Shown one piece after another: positions 1-12,401 of a stretch of DNA of 64,000 bases (positions are counted from its first letter, which is position 1; each line of letters opens with the position of its first letter). The position numbers were made by a program, and so were the translations under genes. Below the pieces are notes generated by a model, which ran no database searches, was not told the origin of the DNA, and saw only the letters and a program-made list of their open reading frames with translations. The stretch is taken from NCBI RefSeq assembly GCF_002878395.1, contig NC_061118.1, positions 130,330,187-130,394,186 on the forward strand. The letters run 5' to 3'. Source of the stretch: Capsicum annuum. Its lineage: Eukaryota > Streptophyta > Magnoliopsida > Solanales > Solanaceae.

Positions 1-1340
1 TAACTCAAATCCCATAGGGTTCAACAGCTAGCCAATGAATTTATTAATTTATCTGTTGAGCTATCTAGATATTTCTCCCCAGACTGGTGTTTCTTTGGGT
101 ATATTGGGCATTTCTCAGAATTCGGGAGGTATTAGCCACTAAGGCAGGACCCTACTTATGACATTCCAACTTTAGAGGTACAACCATCTTTTGTGGTACC
201 CCCTTATGTTGATTCATTGCCTACTAGGCTCACTATTCTTCTTGTTATTTCAACCCTAGTGATGTTTTTGGATGATCATAAGAGGTTTGAAAGGTTCATT
301 CACTTAACTCCTCTCAAGTTTAGTGGTGCTATTTGGGAGGACACCTATGAGTTTCTACTTGACTACTGTCAGGAGAGATTACACAACTTCAGATCTCTTG
401 AGACTTATGGAGTTATTTATACTATTTATTAGTCGACTGATATGGATAGATAATGGTGAAGGTCTCTTATTAGTTGCAGATCATTGGGTTCGCCTGCTAT
501 GATATGAACTCAATTTTCTAAGGCTTTTCTGGAGAGATTCGTGCCTTGCTATTTGAGGAATTAGATGATTGATGAGTTTGATCACCTGGAACAAGAATTT
601 ATGAATATTATTAAGTATGAGACTTGCTTTTATGCATTATCCAGATATTCTGCGGACGGTATTTCCATTGAGTCTGAGAGGATTAGAAAGTTTGTTAAGG
701 GATTTGCAAGTTTTTATCAGTTGTCTATAACTCAAATGATGGTGTCAGGATCTTCTTTCCAGAGTATAGTTAAGCATACCAAGATGCTCGAGTCAATTAG
801 TTAGGATACTCAAAATGATGGCGGTGCTAAGAAAATCCATCGATAGAGTGAGCTCACTGGATATGTATCTCGAGGAAGGGATTTCTAAGTCAAGGGTTCT
901 AATGGTTATCATGATAGACCAGTGCATCCATCTTTACATGGTTTAGATAGTAGGCCTATTTTTTTTGCAGCTTCAGGTAGTCAGGGATCATGTCATGTGG
1001 GTCGAGGCTCCAATCTTGGTTCTTTGGGATAGAGAGGTCGTTATGGTTCTTCTAGGATCCCTCATCTTGAGTCTAGTGGTAGAGCTTTTTACATATGTGA
1101 GGATATTGGTCATATGGTGAGGGACTATCCTTGACGAGTGTATGGTTCTGCCCAATAGGGTTCTCAGCTTCAATATTTTTCTACTCCTATTTTCTATGGT
1201 TAGAGGCGGTCACAGAATGGCAAGGATGGTTCTAGAGGTACTTAAGGTAGAACTCATGGAGCTCATGGTAGAGGATGAATGATAGCTTAGTTTGGGAGTA
1301 TATGCAGTCAGTGTTATGCTATACCTTATAAACCTGAGGC
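1..1340 (+). pseudogene. gag remnant of element F
   Basis: Plus-strand gag (capsid/nucleocapsid) remnant. Open blocks at 193-432 and 565-804 carry the plant gypsy capsid pattern: an FERF...PLKFSGAIWED block, then EDTYEFLLDYCQERLHN, with the second block matching the helical C-terminal half of the capsid domain. A zinc-knuckle remnant lies near 1080-1135 and reads AFYICEDIGHMVRDYP. The middle Cys and the His are present, but the first and last Cys have become Phe and Tyr, so metal binding would be lost. Several in-frame stops (for example around 432, 804 and 1134) break the frame. The N-terminus is outside the window. Confidence 0.8.
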
Positions 1341-1890
1341 AAAGGCCTCTGATACAGTTATAGTAGGTATCAACCCGATTTGCTATCATTGTGCTTTTGT
1401 GTTATTTGACCCTAGGTATACATTCTCCTATGTGTCTACACATTTTTATACTAGTTTTCATACTACATATGAACCTTTTATTGTGCCTATTTATTTTTCT
1501 ACCCTAGTAGGTGATTCTTTAGTAATGGATCGGGTGTACCAATCTTGTGTAGTGACTTTTGCAGGGCATGAGACTTAGATAAACTTAATTATCATAGATA
1601 TGATTGATTTTTATGTTATTTTGGGTATGGATTGGCTAGCTCCACACTAATATATTTTGAATTATTATGCTAAGACCATGACTTTAGCTTCCAGTGGTGT
1701 TCCATGGTTGTCATAAAAGGGTACTCTTAATTTTGGTTTGAAGCATCCATGGTTGTCATGGAAGGTTTCTCTTAATTCCAGTTTGAAGAGAGTTATATTC
1801 TTTCTACATGTTCGTCTTATCATAGAGAAGGAGTGTTTGTCTTACTTGGCTTATATTCATGATACTAGTTTTGCCTAACCACCTTAATTG
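1341..1890 (+). pseudogene. retropepsin-like protease remnant of element F
   Basis: The region after gag encodes an aspartic protease remnant. The active-site strand reads VLFDPRYTFSYVS near 1400-1440; relatives have D-(S/P)-G-S/A there, so the Gly-Ser after the catalytic Asp is now Arg-Tyr. The downstream flap and hydrophobic block ends in VILGMDWLAPH near 1617-1647, the conserved end of the gypsy protease domain. Stops follow. It would have cleaved the gag-pol polyprotein; here it is inactive. Confidence 0.75.
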
Positions 1891-2735
1891 GATTCTGTTT
1901 GAGTTATTCACGAGTTCATAGATTTATTTTCTATATATTTGCCTGGTCTGCCTCTAGATCATGATATTGACTTTGCTATTGCTGTTGAGCTGAGAAACAA
2001 GCCTATTTCCATTTCTCTTTATAGGATAGCCTCATTTGAGTTAAAGGAACTAAATGAGTAGTTACAGAATTTATCGAATAAGGGTTCATTTGACCTAGTG
2101 TGTTCCCTTGCGGTGCTCTTGTCTTGTTTGTGAAGAACAAGGGTAAATATATGCACATGTGTATTCACTACCGATAGTTAAACAAGGTGACCATCAAGAA
2201 TAAGTATCCTCTATCTTGCATTGATGATCTATTTGACTAGCTTTAGGGTGCTTCAGTGTTTCTTAAGATTAACTTGAGATTCAGATACACAAGTTTAGGA
2301 TTAGAGCTTTGGATGTTCCGAAGATGGCTTTTTGAACTCGGTATGGACATTATGAGTTCTTGGTCATGTCTTTTAGGTTGACTAATTCACTATCAGATTT
2401 CATAGAGTTGATACATCGAGTATTCCAATCGTATCTCAACTCCTTTGAAATTGTATTTATAGATGACATCTTGGTTTATTCCAAGAATGATCCTGGCCAT
2501 GTAAGACCCTTGAGGACTATGTTTCAGATGCTGGAGATGAGAAGTTATATACCAAGTTCTCCAAGTGCGGATTTTGGCTGGATTCTATTTTTTCTTGGGT
2601 AATGTGGTGACTATGGATCGTATTATGATTGATTCGTCCAAGATAACAGTGATTTCTGATTGGGCTAGACCTACTTCTCGTATCGAGATTTAGAGTTAGG
2701 TTGGTTTAATGAGTTATTATTGGTATTTTGTAAAG
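1891..2735 (+). pseudogene. reverse transcriptase remnant of element F
   Basis: Plus-strand RT remnant. The palm segment is best preserved: an MSFRLTNSLSDFIELIHRVF block (consensus FGLTNAPATFM) near 2367-2426 is followed by [10 protein letters not shown] near 2458-2487, the gypsy equivalent of the YxDD catalytic box with both Asp present. Upstream the fingers region (about 1930-2350) is broken by stops and frame changes. Downstream blocks match the thumb/connection region that leads to RNase H. Not functional. Confidence 0.85.
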
Positions 2736-3235
2736 AATTCCTCTTCTATTCCATCTTCTTTGACTAAGTTGACTCTGAAAAAGATTGTTTTTCAGTGGTT
2801 GATGCTTGTGACCTTGCCCAAGAAAGATGTAGGTTTTACCGTGTTCAGTGATACTTCTGTTGTGGGTTAGGGGGTTGTGTTGATGCAAGAAGATAAGGTG
2901 ATTGTGTATGTTTCTCGTTAGTTGAAGCTTCATGAGAAGAATTAACTACCATGATTTGGAGTTGGCTGCAGATGTGTCTGTGTTGTAATTGTGGCTACAT
3001 TACTTGTATGGAGTCCATTATGATATTTTCTCCAATCATCATAGTCTTCAATATTTCTTTACACAACAAGACCTTAGTATGAAACCGTTACATTGTCTTG
3101 AGTTTCTTAAGGATTACGATCTCACCATTTTTTACCATTCGAACAAGGCTAACGTAGTGGTGGATGCCTTAAGCCAAAAAGTGATGAGTATGGGGATATT
3201 GGCTCACCTCTTGACTCAGGAGTAACCTTTAAACT
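2736..3235 (+). pseudogene. RNase H remnant of element F
   Basis: RNase H domain following RT. The open block at 2989-3225 holds the strongly conserved gypsy sequence LHYLYGVHYDIFSNHHSLQY (family: H..YG....F.DH.SLQY), then the RRRW.E.LKDYD-type segment (here CLEFLKDYDLTIFYH) and the end block ANVVVDALSQK. The Asp of the usual F-T-D-H motif is Asn here (FSNHH). An earlier part at about 2760-2940 in another frame encodes the first catalytic strand. Several stops. Confidence 0.8.
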
Positions 3236-3873
3236 TAGTGGTTCAGTCTTTGGCTAACTAGTTGGTTAGGCTTAATATTTTGATGCTTGGGCATTTGTTA
3301 GCCTTTGTGGAGGCTAGATATTATTATATGGAACAAATATGATCTCCTTACTTTAATGATAATAGATTAAGAGTGATTCACGATAAGGTGTTGAGTGGAT
3401 AGGCTAAGACAACATCTCTTGATTCAGATGATGTTTTGAGGATTATGGCCAAGTTTTTTAATTGAGCGCTGGTGGATGGGTTAGATTGATCTTGAAGGTG
3501 GCTCTTCTAGATATTCCATTCACTCAAGAGTGGCTAAGATGTATCATGACCTAAAGCAACATTATTAGTAGGGTGGTATGAAGAAGGATATTACGGAGTT
3601 CATAACTAAGTGCTTGAATTAATAACAGGTGAAGTATGAGTATCAGCAACCAGGTGGTACGATGCAGAGGATGCCCATTACCAAGTAGAAGTGGGAGTAG
3701 ATGACCATGGATTTCATATCTAACCTACCCCCGACTTTGGGAAAGTTTGACTCTCTCTGGGTAATTGTGGATTGATTGACAAAATCAACGGATTTCATAT
3801 CTATAAAGGCAAATTATAATATGGAGAAATTAGCCAAGGTCTACATTAGGGAGATTTTTCAATTGTAGGGTAT
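3236..3873 (+). pseudogene. integrase, N-terminal half, of element F
   Basis: The H2C2 zinc-binding remnant is visible at about 3535-3625 (MYHDLKQHY..., then KCLN followed by stops where the second Cys is expected). The start of the rve catalytic core follows: MDFISNLP near 3707-3730 holds the first catalytic Asp, then a broken D-R-x-T-K-S motif. The core stops at the segment that normally reads (L/Q)xGVP.SIISDR, where element C begins at 3874. The second and third acidic residues and the rest of the core are not found on the other side of C, so part of integrase has been deleted. Confidence 0.75.
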
Positions 3874-4695
3874 TGTCATGACCCGAACTAGGGCCTGGCT
3901 GTGACGGGTACCTCAAGTCCCATGTGGACTGGAGATAACCCTTCACTTAACTAATGAACACAACATTCACAATATCGGATGAATTCTGAACATATAACAA
4001 GACAATGAATATTAGAACTTATATAATTCTTGATATGTCTATACCAACCGTTGGTAACCGAACAACCATCCGTAACCAAACAGCCAATCAAACCACCTAA
4101 GTCTACAGTAATCCAAAAAAGCCTCTATAAATCAAAGAACAATAAAATATCAAGACATACCTCCGACAGTAGCTAAGACCAATATCCAAAAGATAGTTAA
4201 AACATTAAAAAAAAACCACAACATTAAATGGGGTCTTTCGAAGGATGGAAGCTTACCACTTCAATATGACTCGCTAGCGGATCTTGAATCCTACTCATTG
4301 AGTTAGAGATGTGGAAGTATGGCCAGTTCCTATATCGTATAGGGATACGATAATTAAATACGGTTAACGGTTGTAGCTCGAACATGTAAATCAGGGATAG
4401 AGAAATAAAATAATGTCATGATAACAGTTCATAACTAATACAACATTCAAAGATATAAAATACCACATGTTAGGGTAGGGAGAAAGGCTTATTATGAACT
4501 TTAAAAACCATAACCTGGGTTATGTAGCATAGATGTCATAAAATAAGGCACCCATGGTCTATATGGGCCCAACTCTCCCCTAGCTAGAAGGGCCCCAGTG
4601 CAGGTAGCCGCACCAATCACAGAATATCCATATTCGTATATGCCTTTATGGGGTGATCGAACTCCCGGCATAGTCAAGGTGACTTAAGCACCAAT
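3874..4695 (-). repeat. 3' LTR of element C, outer part
   Basis: Plus-strand start TGTCATGACCCGAAC matches the first bases of element A's LTRs (12402 and 25703), so A and C belong to related families. The LTR continues after the solo LTR insertion at 7398. The two parts add up to about 1.6 kb. Confidence 0.8.
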
Positions 4696-7392
4696 TGTAA
4701 GACCCCGTAAAGTTTCCTCATAGTCCAAGCCTTAGAGCGTGTCAAGTAAAGTGTAATTCTGGCCCTAAAAGATTGAGAAGAGACTTTCCAAGTGATTGGT
4801 GTTTAAAAAATATATAATTTTCTTAAACTTGACATTTTTTCATGTAGGTAATTGAATTATCTTTCTAATGATACCAATTTCATCCAAATCCGGCATCGAG
4901 GTGAGAAGTTATAGCCATTTTACTGAGAGTTGTCAGAACCGCCCAGGTAACGGACGACCCGATGGACCGTCGCAACCAAGGCAGTAACTCCCCTTTTTGG
5001 ACCAAGTGCGATGGCTAGGACGACGAACCGTCAAGGCTGCGATGGACCGTCGCTGAGCATCGCCACTAAGGCAGTGTGGTATCATCCTGGCCAACGTGCC
5101 ACAGACGTTCCAACGGACCGTCAAGACTGTGATGGACCGTTGCTTCGACCGTCACATTGAGGCAGTGTGTTATTTTTCCAAAGGCATGTGATGGATGATC
5201 CGATTAACTGTCAGGCTAGCGACGGACTGTCGCTCCGACCGTCGTAGCCCCCGTTTAATATTTTTAACTTATTTATAAAATGGCTTTTTGGTCTTTTATA
5301 ATCTTTTATCAACCTGATATATTCCAAAAGAAGCAAATGGCTTTATTCATCATCCAAAACACAAGAGAGCTAGGGTTTCTCCCTTAAGATCAAATCTAAA
5401 ACTCTTCTCCAAGAAATCCAAGAACTCACAATAGATTCTACAAATTGAGTTGAGATTTAAGTTCCCCAAGTTCAAGGGTTATAAGAACCCTCTCTCAAGA
5501 GTAAGAAGAAGATTTGAAACAAGCTTTTTCATCTAATTTCATAGTCCAAGGTATGTGGAGTTTCGAACAAGGGTAATACTTTCACCCTTGTACCCATAGG
5601 CTTATTTAAACTATAATTTTCTGTAATTTATGAGATTTTACATGAAATTAATTTGAGGTTTTTCACCCATTGTTATTAGTTGCAAGCTTTGATGTTTCCC
5701 ATGAATTGAGAGTCTAATGACACGATTTTTACATGTTTTCTTGAGAACTTGCAGCTGGGTCTATAACCCATGATTTTAATCCTTGAGAAGTTAATAGTTG
5801 AAATGTTTGAGATATTGATGTATATGCGTATGTTGAGATTATGAGCTAAATTGCTATAAATTCCAGGTTTCTATATGAGTTATGAATCTATATGCTATCT
5901 AATATGCATTTTGATGAGTTTTAACTTGAGATTGAATTATGGGTCATTATCTTGCAATTTTATGAACTTTTGTGCTATAAGCACCCACGATTTGAGTATT
6001 CTAAGATTATTGAGAAATATTTTGACCTAATGGTCGTAGAGCTTTGAAATTCACTTCACTATATGAGATTACAGATTTGATTGTTGGGTTCTTATGAACC
6101 ATGAGATTATTTTGAAAGTGGATTTTTATGAGATGAGCGAGATAAACTAAAGGGAGTAGTATTTAGCACCGAGTTGGGTAAGTTAATATAGTTTCTTACC
6201 CCAGAACTACGTGCCATCGTAGGTTTGAGATTTTGTGCCTAAGGCCGAGATGATTTGGCCTAGGCCAAGATAAGTGATTACTGAGTTGAGGTTATACTCC
6301 TTGACAAGAGTATGATGCCTCTCTCCAATGTGAGGTTTCTTCCTTAGGAGGAAAAGACGTTGGACTTCATGTAGCTTGCTTGGTTTTTTTCGGTTAAGAG
6401 AACCTCCCTAAACTAATGTATTTTCCATTGAGATAGAATATTTTCCCTAAAGCTTTAAGATAAGATATTTTCTAAAGTGAACGAATTGCTTTTGATTATT
6501 TTCCAAAGAAGGAAGTAGTTTTCTCTACTAATAAGAGTTGATCATCAGTTTTTAAACCAAAGTTATATGATTCTGAGTTACAAGTGTTTGAGTTCAAAAG
6601 AGTTATAAGTTCTTAAGCATTAAAGAACTTTTACTCTCCATGAGATATATGCATGAGTTAGAAAGTATTGTTTAGAGCTTTCTTTAGTCTTTGAGTAATG
6701 AGAATAAGAGAAGAGTTCAGATTTTTAATGCTAAAGTATAATAACTCACGAGATTTGTGTTACATACTTCAATCTACATGATTTATGAGCTTTACATTTT
6801 GACTTATTCAAGCCATGCGAGTCATTCCTAATTGCATGCATGATTTGATTGAAGAGTATTGATTCTGTTTTTATATAAATGCATATACCTCTATATACTC
6901 AGTACATTCGTAAGTGCTGATCCACATATATGTCTATGTGCTACATTGTCTTATAATATAGGTTCAGGTGCTCAGTCCCAGCCTCGTCAGTGAATTTTGA
7001 GTACCTTTGTATACATCTACACAGTGGTGAGTCCTCATAGTTCGAGGACCTATCTTCAGACATTTCAGTATTCTAGTGTTTATGTTATTATTTTCAGTTC
7101 AGTTTGAGTCAGTTGAGGACCTGTCCCAATGGCTCTCGAGTTCATGGAGTTGTAGAGGCTTTGTCAGACTCGTTATCAGACTGTGGTTGTGTTGAGATTT
7201 CCAGTGTTGTGGTCGTTTAGACCAAGTATTATCTTCGTATTTCTTTTAATTTGATATGACAGTACCAGTGTTTTGTATATTCCTTTTTGAATGAGTTATT
7301 ATGAGAAGTGATAGGCTCAAAGGGTTATCTTGGGGCTACTTATAGCCCTAAGCACCGTGTGACTTCCCGGGAGGTTATTTTGGGTCATTACA
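4696..7392 (+). mobile_element. solo LTR (gypsy type) inside C's LTR
   Basis: A 2.7-kb stretch starting TGTAAGACCC and ending GGGTCATTACA, with no coding domain. The flanks are CCAAT (4691-4695) and TCAAT (7393-7397), a 5-bp target duplication with one change. It has the shared architecture of the other large LTRs here: a CpG-rich repeat island (about 4926-5250, units containing GATGGACCGTCGC), a stretch with AAACCCTA-like sequence, a long AT-rich part, a GTGAGTCCTCA block near 7027, and an end with TTATCTTGGGGCTACTTA followed by an ACCGTGTGAC block. It is explained by recombination between the two LTRs of a former full element. Confidence 0.88.
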
Positions 7393-7397
7393 TCAAT

Positions 7398-8195
7398 GTA
7401 TACAATATGGCAGACTCAAATATCCCGGTCATTTAGACACCCGTACCAACTAGTGCGGTTTCTAGTGTTAGTCCTTCAGGCCCTCCATTTTCATAGCCTA
7501 TCTACATATCCCGCTTTAAAGCCCAATTTAAATATTCATTTCACAATCATAATTATCAATCCAGTTACTCAATAAAGGCATCCTATTGGTATCGTCATAA
7601 CAACCCCACTTGCAAGCGTAAAACATGCCAATACAATTATTACACTAGTTTGGGACTAAAAACTAATGTTAAAAAAGGAACATAAATCAATCTGACACTT
7701 TGGGAACCCCTAAGGTTTTAATTCAATTTAATTTATGGTCATCAAAGCGTTTACAAAGTCCTTCATCAACCATTATCATGGTTATGCCAAAAACTTAGTT
7801 CAAAAACATAATTCAACTTGTAACAAAATCATTCTCATTGATAATTTCACAAACAGGTTGAGGGCATGCCATTATCAAAGCCAAAATCATCAAATTTAAG
7901 GTTTAACCATGCCCCCTCAATTATATCACCATTCCCATGCACCCATATGTGCAAAACCATAATTAAAACATGCATAATCACAATTTAAACCATAGAAAAT
8001 AATATTTAATGATATGCATTCAAACCCCTCAACCTTGGTTTCAAAACTACCATTAATGATTCATGTACACTACTTTAAACATATGCTTTTAGTAAACTAA
8101 CAATGAGGAAAATTGACTCGTATAATGAGTCGTCAACAGGGTAGTGAGCTCAAAGCTCAAGGAATTATCAAGGATTAAAAATATGGGGTGTTTCA
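7398..8195 (-). repeat. 3' LTR of element C, inner part
   Basis: Continuation of the C LTR after the solo LTR. It ends GGGGTGTTTCA at 8195, so the minus-strand LTR begins TGAAACACCCC, next to a polypurine tract. It is AT-rich with no coding potential. Confidence 0.78.
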
Positions 8196-8207
8196 GTTTC
8201 CCCCCTT
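8196..8207 (-). promoter_or_regulatory. polypurine tract of element C
   Basis: The plus strand reads GTTTCCCCCCTT, i.e. minus-strand AAGGGGGGAAAC immediately before the LTR start TGAAACACC. This is the plus-strand DNA primer of the retrotransposon. Confidence 0.8.
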
Positions 8208-8384
8208 AGGATCATTCTTCCTCGAATGATGGGACAAGACATTCACTAGCACGATTAAACCCCAAACATCTCTACTCTTACCTTTGACTAAGTTAGAAAA
8301 CAAAGATGCCAAGAAAATCACTTAGTCTTCCTGTAACAAAGACAGAAAACAAAGATGTTAAGAATAACACATACCTTATGCATG

Positions 8385-9640
8385 ATTTTTTGGAGCGGAA
8401 AACAAGAATGAATACTTGGACTTCATGTCCTCTTCAGCTTCCCAAGTGGACTCTTTGACCTTGTGGTTCCTCAATAGAACCTTTACCAAAGCTACTTCCT
8501 TCGTCCGTAACTAATAAACTTGTCGATTCAAGATCCTCACCAAGACCTCCTCATAGGACAAAGAATCTGAAATACCAATGTTGTTTAAGGGAACAACTAC
8601 CGAAGGATCACCCACGTATTTTTGAAATATGGAAACATGGAATACCGGATGAATGGAACTTGTACTAGAGGGAAAATCCAACACATATGCAACATTACCA
8701 ACCCTCTTCAAAATCAAGTATGGGCCAACATATCGAGGTGTGAGCTTTTCCTTCTTTCCAAACTTCATTACTTCCTTCATGGGAGACACCTTCAAGAACA
8801 CCCAATTTCCAACCTCAAACTCCTACTCTCTTCGTATAACATCCGCATAATACTCTTGGTGACTTTGGGTGGTCTTAAGCCTATCCCGAATCACTTTCAC
8901 CTTTTCCATAGCTTGGTGAACTAATTCGGTCCAAACATCTTTGCCTCACCAGCCTCGAAACACCCAATAAGAAATCTACACCTCCTACCATATAATGTTA
9001 TAATGGTAACTATTGTTATAGGAAAATTCAATGAGAGCCAAGTGGTCATACCAACTACCTTCAAAATCGATTACACATGCTCGCAACATATCTTTGAAAG
9101 GCTGAATAGTTCTTCCGCTTGCCCATCCGCCTGAGGGTGAAAGGCAGTACTGAGACTTACTTTGATCCCCAAACCACGCTGAAAAGAGCACCAAAAATAT
9201 GATGAGAGTAGAGTACCACGATCCAAAATAATTGATATAAGCACACCATGCAACTTTATGACCTCCTGAAGGAACAACTTTACATAGTCCTCGACAGAAT
9301 AATTAGTCCTCACTGGCAAAAAATGAGAAGACTTAGTCATCCTATCCATGATGACCCAAATGGAGTCATAATAATTCCGCGACCATAGAAGGCCGGTAAA
9401 GAAATCCATATTAATTATCTCCCATTTCCACACCGCCAATTCAATTTCTTGGAGTTGCCCACTAGGCCTCATATGCTCCACCTTCACTTATTGACACACT
9501 ATACACTTAGTCATAAAGTTAGCTACTTTTCTTGTCATATTATTCCACCAATAGATATCCTTGAGATTAAGATACATCTTTGTTGAATTGGGATGAAAAG
9601 TATACCATAATTCATGGGCCTCGGCCAAAATCCCGCCTCA
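8385..9640 (-). pseudogene. integrase with chromodomain-like tail, element C
   Basis: Minus-strand integrase. From N to C: zinc-binding remnant (about 9490-9620); catalytic core at 9071-9487 with MDFFTGL (first Asp), DRMTKSSHFLPV, and LDRGTLLSSYFW (second Asp, in the SDRG position); then HPQADGQAEE..., the region of the catalytic Glu; a GPY/F module RYVGPYLILKRVGNVAY with FHVSIFQKYVGDPS (8511-8801); and a tail with ILNRQV and ...STWEAEEDMKSKY (8385-8545), the chromodomain-like end typical of plant chromoviruses. A frame break near 9070 and stops in the tail inactivate it. Integrase would join element cDNA to the host genome. Confidence 0.85.
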
Positions 9641-10617
9641 CAATGCATCAACATCAGGCACACACAACCTCCCTTGGTACCTCAAGATACCATCACCACC
9701 GATCTAGAAGGCCATCACCTTCTGCTCACCAACATTATCCTTAAGCTTCATCAATGAAGGGTCTAATACTTGTTTCTCCTTTCTTTTAGAACCAAGAGAT
9801 GATTGTGCCATCTATTTCACAAACACACCAACGTCCTCAGATTCTAAGAGACAAACTCCAAGGTTATCCAAATGGTGAACATCTTTCACCAATTCCCATT
9901 TATCCTTACCCGCATGCGACAAGCTACCCATAGACAACTTGTTAAGAGCACCAACAATCACGTTAGCTTTTACCTGGATGGTAGTGGAGGCTCATGTCAT
10001 AATCCTTGAGCAGCTCAATCCACCTCCTCTACCTAAGATTAAGCTCTTTCTGGAAGAACACGTACTGTAGGCTCTTATGATCAGAAAAGATATCAACGTA
10101 GACCCATATAGATTGTGACGCCAGATTTTTAATGCTAGCACCATGACTAACAACTCCAAGTAATAACTCAAATAGTTCTCCTCATGAACCTTAACTGTCT
10201 AGAGGCATAAGAACCACCTTGCCAAGCTGCATCAAAACACAACCCAAACCAACACGAGATGCATCACAATAGACGATAAAACCCTCGGTGCCTTCATGCA
10301 GAGTCAAGACCAAAGCTGAAGTCAATTTATTTTTTAGCTTCTCAAACTACCCTTGCAAGCATCAAACCCTAAGAACTTCAACTTCTTCTGATTCAACTTT
10401 GTCAAGGAGCAGTAATAGAAGAAAAACTTTTCACAAACCTTCTATAGTAACCGGCTAACCCCAAGAAGTTTCGAATATCGATTGGAGTCGTGGGCCTAGG
10501 ATACTTCTTAAACACCACAACCTTATAAGGATACACCATGATCCCCTCACTAGACACAACATGACCCAGATAAATTACAACATTCAACTAGAACTCAAAT
10601 TTAGAGAACTTAGCATA
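9641..10617 (-). pseudogene. RNase H and RT end, element C
   Basis: Minus-strand sequence upstream of integrase. At 9960-10260 it carries RNase H motifs (the YVFFQKELNLR-type segment and a QLRxHE equivalent), in several frames. The block 10402-10587 encodes VIYLGHVVSSEGIMVYPYKV and DIRNFLGLAGYYRRF, the thumb/connection region conserved in gypsy RT. The next upstream words (YAKFSKFEF) run to about 10617 and stop at the junction with F. The palm with the catalytic Asp pair is missing. Confidence 0.82.
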
Positions 10618-10960
10618 CATATTTATCGGATGTACATCCTATGTTCCATGTTTTAATGTTGAAGATACCATACAAATTATACATAATTATCTGATGGGAT
10701 TCTGTTGTACAAGGCCAAGATTTATCCTTTGAGGAAGAGCCTATTGCTATGCTAGACAGGAAGACCATGAAGTTGAGGTCTAAGAGTATTGATTCAATGA
10801 AGGACCAATAGAGGCACTGGCCTACTAAGGAGGCTACTTGGGAGGTCGAGTCTGATATGAGGTGTAGACACCCCCAACTTCTTACCACTCAGTTACTTTT
10901 TTACTTTTTAGTTCGAGTAGGAACTATTATTTTAGTTGTGGATAATATAATAATCTAAAG
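10618..10960 (+). pseudogene. integrase C-terminus/chromodomain-like tail of element F
   Basis: The plus strand resumes F coding: VHPMFHVLMLK (GPY/F-module end) near 10630, then FEEEPIAMLDRKTMKLRSKS, and a WPTKEATWEVESDMR block near 10820-10860 that matches the chromodomain-like tail of plant gypsy integrases (usual form RHRxxEEATWE.E.DM). One in-frame stop precedes the last block. The frame then fades into the LTR. A missing stretch of integrase separates this from 3873. Confidence 0.78.
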
Positions 10961-12401
10961 TGTGAGATTTTTTCTTTTATGAGGTGTGGGGATGGTTAGC
11001 AGGGTCCCAGTTCATTCAAAAATAATTTGGGAAAGTTTGAGACTCTTAGAGACTTTAAAATCCATTGGCTTGATTCGTTAAACATTTTATATTTCGAGCA
11101 TCGATGGATATTTGGATAGTTTCATTAAATCTGAAATGCTGATTTTGGATTAGTAGTAGGGTAGGTTCAGGTTTGAAACCTTTATTTTTTATTTTGAACC
11201 TTTATTCAAAAACTAGTTAAAATAAGGCTTTAAGGGTCCTAAAGGCTAATTTATTGTAAATGAACTCTATTCAAAACTCTGAAGTTCTCATTATGTCCAG
11301 AACATCAAAAATAGCCTAGTAGTATACATGGTTTATTTTTGTAGGGTCCCGAATCCGTTCAAAGACATTTTCAACATGCAAAACCATCTGGTACAGCAAT
11401 ACTTTCTGGTGTAAATTCCGTTGTTCACTATTGCGGGCCTGAGGTCATAAAAACGGTAAAGGATATTAATTTTCATTGCAATTTTGAATAGAGGTCCGTA
11501 ATTCCAAAGAGCAAATTGGGATCCAGTCGTGTGCATTCTTCATCGCAAAAGCGGAAAGGATTTCATGAATGTGATGCTTCCAGGTTGTTATCCTTCGTGA
11601 ATGTGAGAGGCTAACCGTGATTGTAAAGATTATTTAGTTGTTCTGGTCGTCATTGACCCTTGCAAACGTGAAGAGTTGACCCGTTCACGAGGTAGTTCAC
11701 TGAATAGTGTAAATACTTTATTTTTATGATTTTTTCACCATTTTTGGACCTTTGAGATTTGGGAAAAGACAATTCTTAGGTTTTCCTTCATCATTTTGAG
11801 CTTGGGTAAGCTCCAAAATTTTATTTTCATTAATTTCCATCGATTTTATCTTTAAAATAGCTTTAAAATACCTTTAGAATAATTTTTCTTTGATGTGGAC
11901 ATGAATAACAATTCATTTTCATGTGGATTTTCAAATGTAAACTCCTATGACCTTTGGTAACATATTTCTAAAATAAATTTTCATTTTACCTCTTTTGTTT
12001 TCAATTTGTTTTTCAAACTAATTTTGGATTCATTTTAAAAATAGATAATATAGATATAGTTAGCTTTCTTTTGACGTGTAGAATATATGTTTGATAGTTT
12101 TAGCTTGTGGTGAGACCTTTTGTGAGGGAAAGGCTCCACATTGAAGGTTCTAGGCTTGAATTTTTAGCTTTTTGAGGTAGGTTATGGCTTAACTTTCTTC
12201 AGACTGGGTTGGGTAGTTAATGAACATGTAAAGTATGCTATGGGTTGGGGAGATATTCATAGGTTTGTATTTTGATAAATTTATTATTATCATGTGCCTA
12301 TGTGGGTGCGGGGGGGGGGGGGCTTATTTGTATATTGTTGTTGACTTGAGGGGATATTTATGGTGTGTCTCTCAAGTGGGGGTTTTATTTAATATCATAG
12401 G
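10961..12401 (+). repeat. 3' LTR of element F, left part
   Basis: Non-coding sequence following F's integrase tail up to the insertion point of A. The exact start is uncertain: candidates beginning TGTG occur near 10936, 10960 and 10994. It contains a 13-base G run (12310-12322). It continues at 27695 after element A, and the two parts would make an LTR of about 2.6 kb. Confidence 0.6.

Larger units (their letters stand above)
3874..10617 (-). mobile_element. Ty3/gypsy element C, 5'-truncated, inserted in F integrase
   Basis: Minus-strand gypsy element. Its 3' LTR (left) begins at 3874 with TGTCATGACC on the plus strand and ends at 8195 (the minus strand starts TGAAACACCC). The candidate target duplication is GGTAT (3869-3873). 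Inside the element the minus strand carries integrase, RNase H and the end of RT. At about 10617 the RT is cut off and joins directly to F's plus-strand integrase tail. No gag, protease, PBS or 5' LTR of C is present, so a deletion removed C's 5' half together with part of F's integrase. The 3' LTR is itself split by a solo LTR. Confidence 0.85.

Noticed and set aside
8622..8924. 100-residue plus-strand frame
   Set aside because: Lies opposite the well-supported integrase of element C and has no recognisable domain.
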